From Nitrososphaerota archaeon (GTDB lineage Archaea > Thermoproteota > Nitrososphaeria > Nitrososphaerales > Gagatemarchaeaceae): a DNA stretch of 22,404 nt. This document shows positions 20,437 to 22,404 of the stretch, one piece after another (the stretch's first letter is position 1; every line of letters begins with the position of its first letter). Below the pieces are notes generated by a model. It had not been told where the DNA came from. It made no database searches and worked only from the letters and a program-made list of their open reading frames with translations. Position numbers and translations under genes: made by a program. The stretch lies in contig VBPQ01000049.1 in assembly GCA_005877185.1 (NCBI GenBank), positions 1 through 22,404 of the forward strand. Direction: 5' to 3'.

Positions 20437-22404
20437 ATGGTCTCAGAAGAGGATGTCCTCAAAGTTCTCTCGTCCGTCACCGACCCAGAGCTCGGGAAGG
20501 ACGTCGTCTCCCTGCACATGGTAGAAGACGTCCGGGTCCAAGACGGTGTTGTATCCTTCACCCTGAACCTCACGACACCCGCCTGCCCTCTGAGGACGAG
20601 AATCGAGGAGGGAGCGAAGGAGGCGATAGGAAGGCTCCGCGGCGTCAAGGAGCTGCGCATGAAAGTCTCCTCCAACGTGATGGCGACGAGGCCCTACGAC
20701 GAGACTGAGGTGCTGAAGGGTGTAAGGAACGTCATCGCCGTCGCGAGTGGGAAGGGTGGAGTGGGCAAGTCCACGATCGCCGTGAACCTCGCCGTCGCGC
20801 TCGCTTCCTCCGGCGCAAAGGTTGGTCTCTTGGACGCCGACATCTACGGGCCTAACATCCCCCTGATGATGGGGATACGCGCTGCGCCCGGGGTCGAGGG
20901 TGACCTAATCCAGACGCCATCGGCGCACGGTGTGAAGGTGGCCTCTCTCGGCTTCTTCTACAAAGACGAGACTCCCCTCATATGGAGGGGGCCGATGGTC
21001 GCGGGGGCTGTGAGACAGCTTCTGACGAAGGTAAACTGGGGGGACCTCGACTATCTGATAATTGATCTTCCTCCTGGTTGCCTGCCCGCCGGAACTTTTG
21101 TCACAATGGCGACCGATGTTCCCAAGCCTATCGAGCAAATCCGGGTGGGCGACTTCGTGATGGCCTACGACGGGGAAAAGCTGGTACCTAGGAGGGTCCT
21201 GGGCGTCTTCCCGCAGGGAAAGCAGATGGTATTTCGATTGAAAACGCCGAACAGGACAATACTGGCAAGTGCGAATCATCCATTTCTGAAGTACCATAGG
21301 AAGATAGAATGGCACAGGCTCGAGGAACTGAAGGTCGGCGATCGGATAGTTGTTTCGAACTTCATCGACGGAGGACAGCCGATGGCGCTTCCCGCGATCG
21401 ATTACGACCCCGCTCACATAACCCTACCAGGCATCACAACCCCTGAATTCATGCGTATCGTTGGTCATTTTGTCGGCGAAGGTTTCGTGAAGGTCCAGAA
21501 GGGAAAGAGGGAGCCAGTCGGAATCAGAGTTTGCGAACCGAGAGGAAGCAAGTTCAGGAAGACCTACGAGGACCTCTACACAAAAGTCTTCCACTGCCAC
21601 ATCTTCGAGGACAACGACGGCCTGAAGTTCGCAGTCGCATCTTCTCCCCTCGCGAAACTCTTCAGAGCGCTCGACCTTGACCACCGCGCACGCGAGAAAC
21701 GGATACCAGATTGGGTCTTCACCCTTCCATCCGACCAACGGCTGGCCTTCATTCGGGGGTACGCAGAAGCGGACGCCACGATTCGGCACCGTGTGGCGAC
21801 GAAGGCGCTCCCCGACTTGAAGGGAAGGTACCGGTTCGTAACGATAGAGCATGACACCGTTGCCGTTGAAACCACGAATGAGATGCTTGCCCGCCAGCTG
21901 CACGAGCTCTGCCTCATGAGCGGTCTGAGGTCGGATAACATCAGAACCGAGCTTACGGAGGAGAAGCAGCTACCCGAGGGGAGGATAGCGCGCCACAGCA
22001 CATCGTACGGTTTCGACTTTTCCCTGAAGGTGGACAAGAATCCCTTCAAGCTGGCGCGGGTGACTACCATCGAACCGGTCGGAGAGGTCGAAACCTACGA
22101 CCTGCAAGTTGAGCAGTACCAGAATTTCATTGCCAATTCGATTATTGTCCACAACACGGGAGACAGTTCTCTCACCCTCGCCCAGACTGTGCCGCTGGGC
22201 GGGGTCATCATCGTCACCACGCCCCAGGAGGCCGCGCTCACAATCGCGACGAAAGCGCTCGCGATGTTCAGGAAGCTCAACGTCCCCATCCTCGGCATCG
22301 TCGAGAACATGAGCTACTTCCTCTGCTCCCATTGCGGTGAGAAGTCCTATATCTTCTCCACCGGCGGCGGGAGGAGGGTCGCGAGCATGCTTAACGTTGA
22401 CTTC
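20437..22404 (+). CDS. mrp: Mrp/ApbC-type Fe-S carrier ATPase with MIP18 (DUF59) domain, interrupted by an intein; 3' end cut
   Basis: This P-loop ATPase loads or carries Fe-S clusters. From ATG 20437 (in-frame GTG 20413 and 20419 also possible), residues 1-90 form the MIP18/DUF59 domain ('VTDPELGKDVVSLHMVEDVR', with 'TTPACPLR' around its conserved Cys). Residues about 100-214 form the front of the ATPase: deviant Walker A 'VASGKGGVGKSTIAVNLAVA', then 'VGLLDADIYGPNIPLMMGI', 'TPLIWRGPMVAGAVRQLL' and 'LDYLIIDLPPG'. An intein fills residues 215-573. The ATPase then resumes at 'TGDSSLTLAQTVPLGGVIIV', 'TTPQEAALTIATKALAMFRK' and 'GIVENMSYFLCSHCGEKSY', whose CxxC is the family's Fe-S ligand pair. 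The frame is open to the last base of the window. Host activity must depend on intein splicing, since the break is in the nucleotide-binding DLPPGTGD motif. Confidence 0.93.
   Translation, partial: MVSEEDVLKVLSSVTDPELGKDVVSLHMVEDVRVQDGVVSFTLNLTTPACPLRTRIEEGAKEAIGRLRGVKELRMKVSSNVMATRPYDETEVLKGVRNVIAVASGKGGVGKSTIAVNLAVALASSGAKVGLLDADIYGPNIPLMMGIRAAPGVEGDLIQTPSAHGVKVASLGFFYKDETPLIWRGPMVAGAVRQLLTKVNWGDLDYLIIDLPPGCLPAGTFVTMATDVPKPIEQIRVGDFVMAYDGEKLVPRRVLGVFPQGKQMVFRLKTPNRTILASANHPFLKYHRKIEWHRLEELKVGDRIVVSNFIDGGQPMALPAIDYDPAHITLPGITTPEFMRIVGHFVGEGFVKVQKGKREPVGIRVCEPRGSKFRKTYEDLYTKVFHCHIFEDNDGLKFAVASSPLAKLFRALDLDHRAREKRIPDWVFTLPSDQRLAFIRGYAEADATIRHRVATKALPDLKGRYRFVTIEHDTVAVETTNEMLARQLHELCLMSGLRSDNIRTELTEEKQLPEGRIARHSTSYGFDFSLKVDKNPFKLARVTTIEPVGEVETYDLQVEQYQNFIANSIIVHNTGDSSLTLAQTVPLGGVIIVTTPQEAALTIATKALAMFRKLNVPILGIVENMSYFLCSHCGEKSYIFSTGGGRRVASMLNVDF
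21079..22155 (+). mobile_element. Intein with LAGLIDADG homing endonuclease inside the Mrp ATPase
   Basis: This is an in-frame insertion of 359 codons between Gly of 'DLPPG' and Thr of 'TGD'. All splicing blocks are present: Cys1 with block A 'CLPAGTFVTMATDVPKPIEQ' then 'IRVGD'; block B 'ILASANHPFLKY' with His67; block F 'VETYDLQVEQYQNFIANSII'; and block G ending 'VHN' (His358, Asn359), followed by Thr as the +1 nucleophile. In the centre are two LAGLIDADG-type motifs, 'IVGHFVGEGFV' (acidic Glu134) and 'FIRGYAEADATI' (acidic Asp232). Both acidic catalytic positions are kept, so the homing endonuclease may still be active. The reading frame is intact and no splicing residue is missing, so it is expected to splice. 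It is about normal length for an inteins-with-endonuclease element. Confidence 0.95.

Noticed and set aside
1..22404. CRISPR arrays, insertion sequences, prophage or toxin-antitoxin pairs
   Set aside because: No direct-repeat arrays, transposase, integrase or recognisable toxin/antitoxin pair could be found by reading both strands. The operon at 4724-6742 was considered as a toxin-antitoxin system, but its proteins do not match known toxins.

Overview
This window comes from an archaeal chromosome, most likely of the TACK group and possibly a Thaumarchaeota/Nitrososphaerota relative. That placement is an inference. The evidence is: archaeal TATA boxes about 25 bases upstream of short-leadered or leaderless genes; heavy use of GTG and TTG starts in a GC-rich sequence; an archaeal coenzyme F420 gene set (cofE, cofD, cofC); an Mrp-type ATPase with an N-terminal MIP18/DUF59 domain; TatA/TatC; a heme O synthase; and large secreted proteins with 'HWGDG' domains. 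No rRNA, tRNA, CRISPR array, transposase or phage gene was found.

Layout. 1-631 (minus) is the N-terminal part of ctaB, divergent from tatA (748-1050) and tatC (1081-1962); TatC carries an unusual C-terminal zinc ribbon. After a 350-base gap holding a 29-codon small ORF comes a low-complexity unknown protein (2311-2952). 3094-4476 (minus) encodes a secreted spherulin-4-like protein whose promoter carries two perfect palindromes. 4724-6742 is a compact four-gene operon (winged-helix regulator, Hsp20-like, TraB-like, HExxHxxGxxD metalloprotease-like) joined by 4-base stop/start overlaps and preceded by a 22-base inverted-repeat operator. A 720-base gap follows, then a DUF4382 secreted protein and a NitT/TauT-type ABC transporter (fused double permease, ATPase, separate AAA-associated C-terminal domain protein).

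11185-11844 (minus) is an FTR1-like membrane protein. 12133-12903 is a secreted Ig/cadherin-like plus HWGDG protein. 13064-14299 (minus) is a CPA2 cation/proton antiporter. 14503-18342 (minus) is the F420 operon in the order cofE-cofD-cofC-amidohydrolase. cofD appears to start at CTG, and the amidohydrolase has a broken or frameshifted 5' end. 18567-20099 is a Thr/Ser-stalked, membrane-anchored DUF2341 surface protein. A gap with several predicted stem-loops precedes the Mrp ATPase, which is split by a 359-residue LAGLIDADG intein inside its DLPPG/TGD motif and runs off the window end.

Working together: Tat export, heme O synthesis and cell-surface proteins point to an aerobic or microaerobic archaeon with an elaborate surface. 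CofC, CofD and CofE make F420 from lactyl precursors and FO. The operon at 4.7-6.7 kb looks like an autoregulated protein-quality-control or stress module that I cannot match to a named system. The strongest candidates for something new are that operon, the Mrp intein, and the palindrome-controlled spherulin-4 gene.
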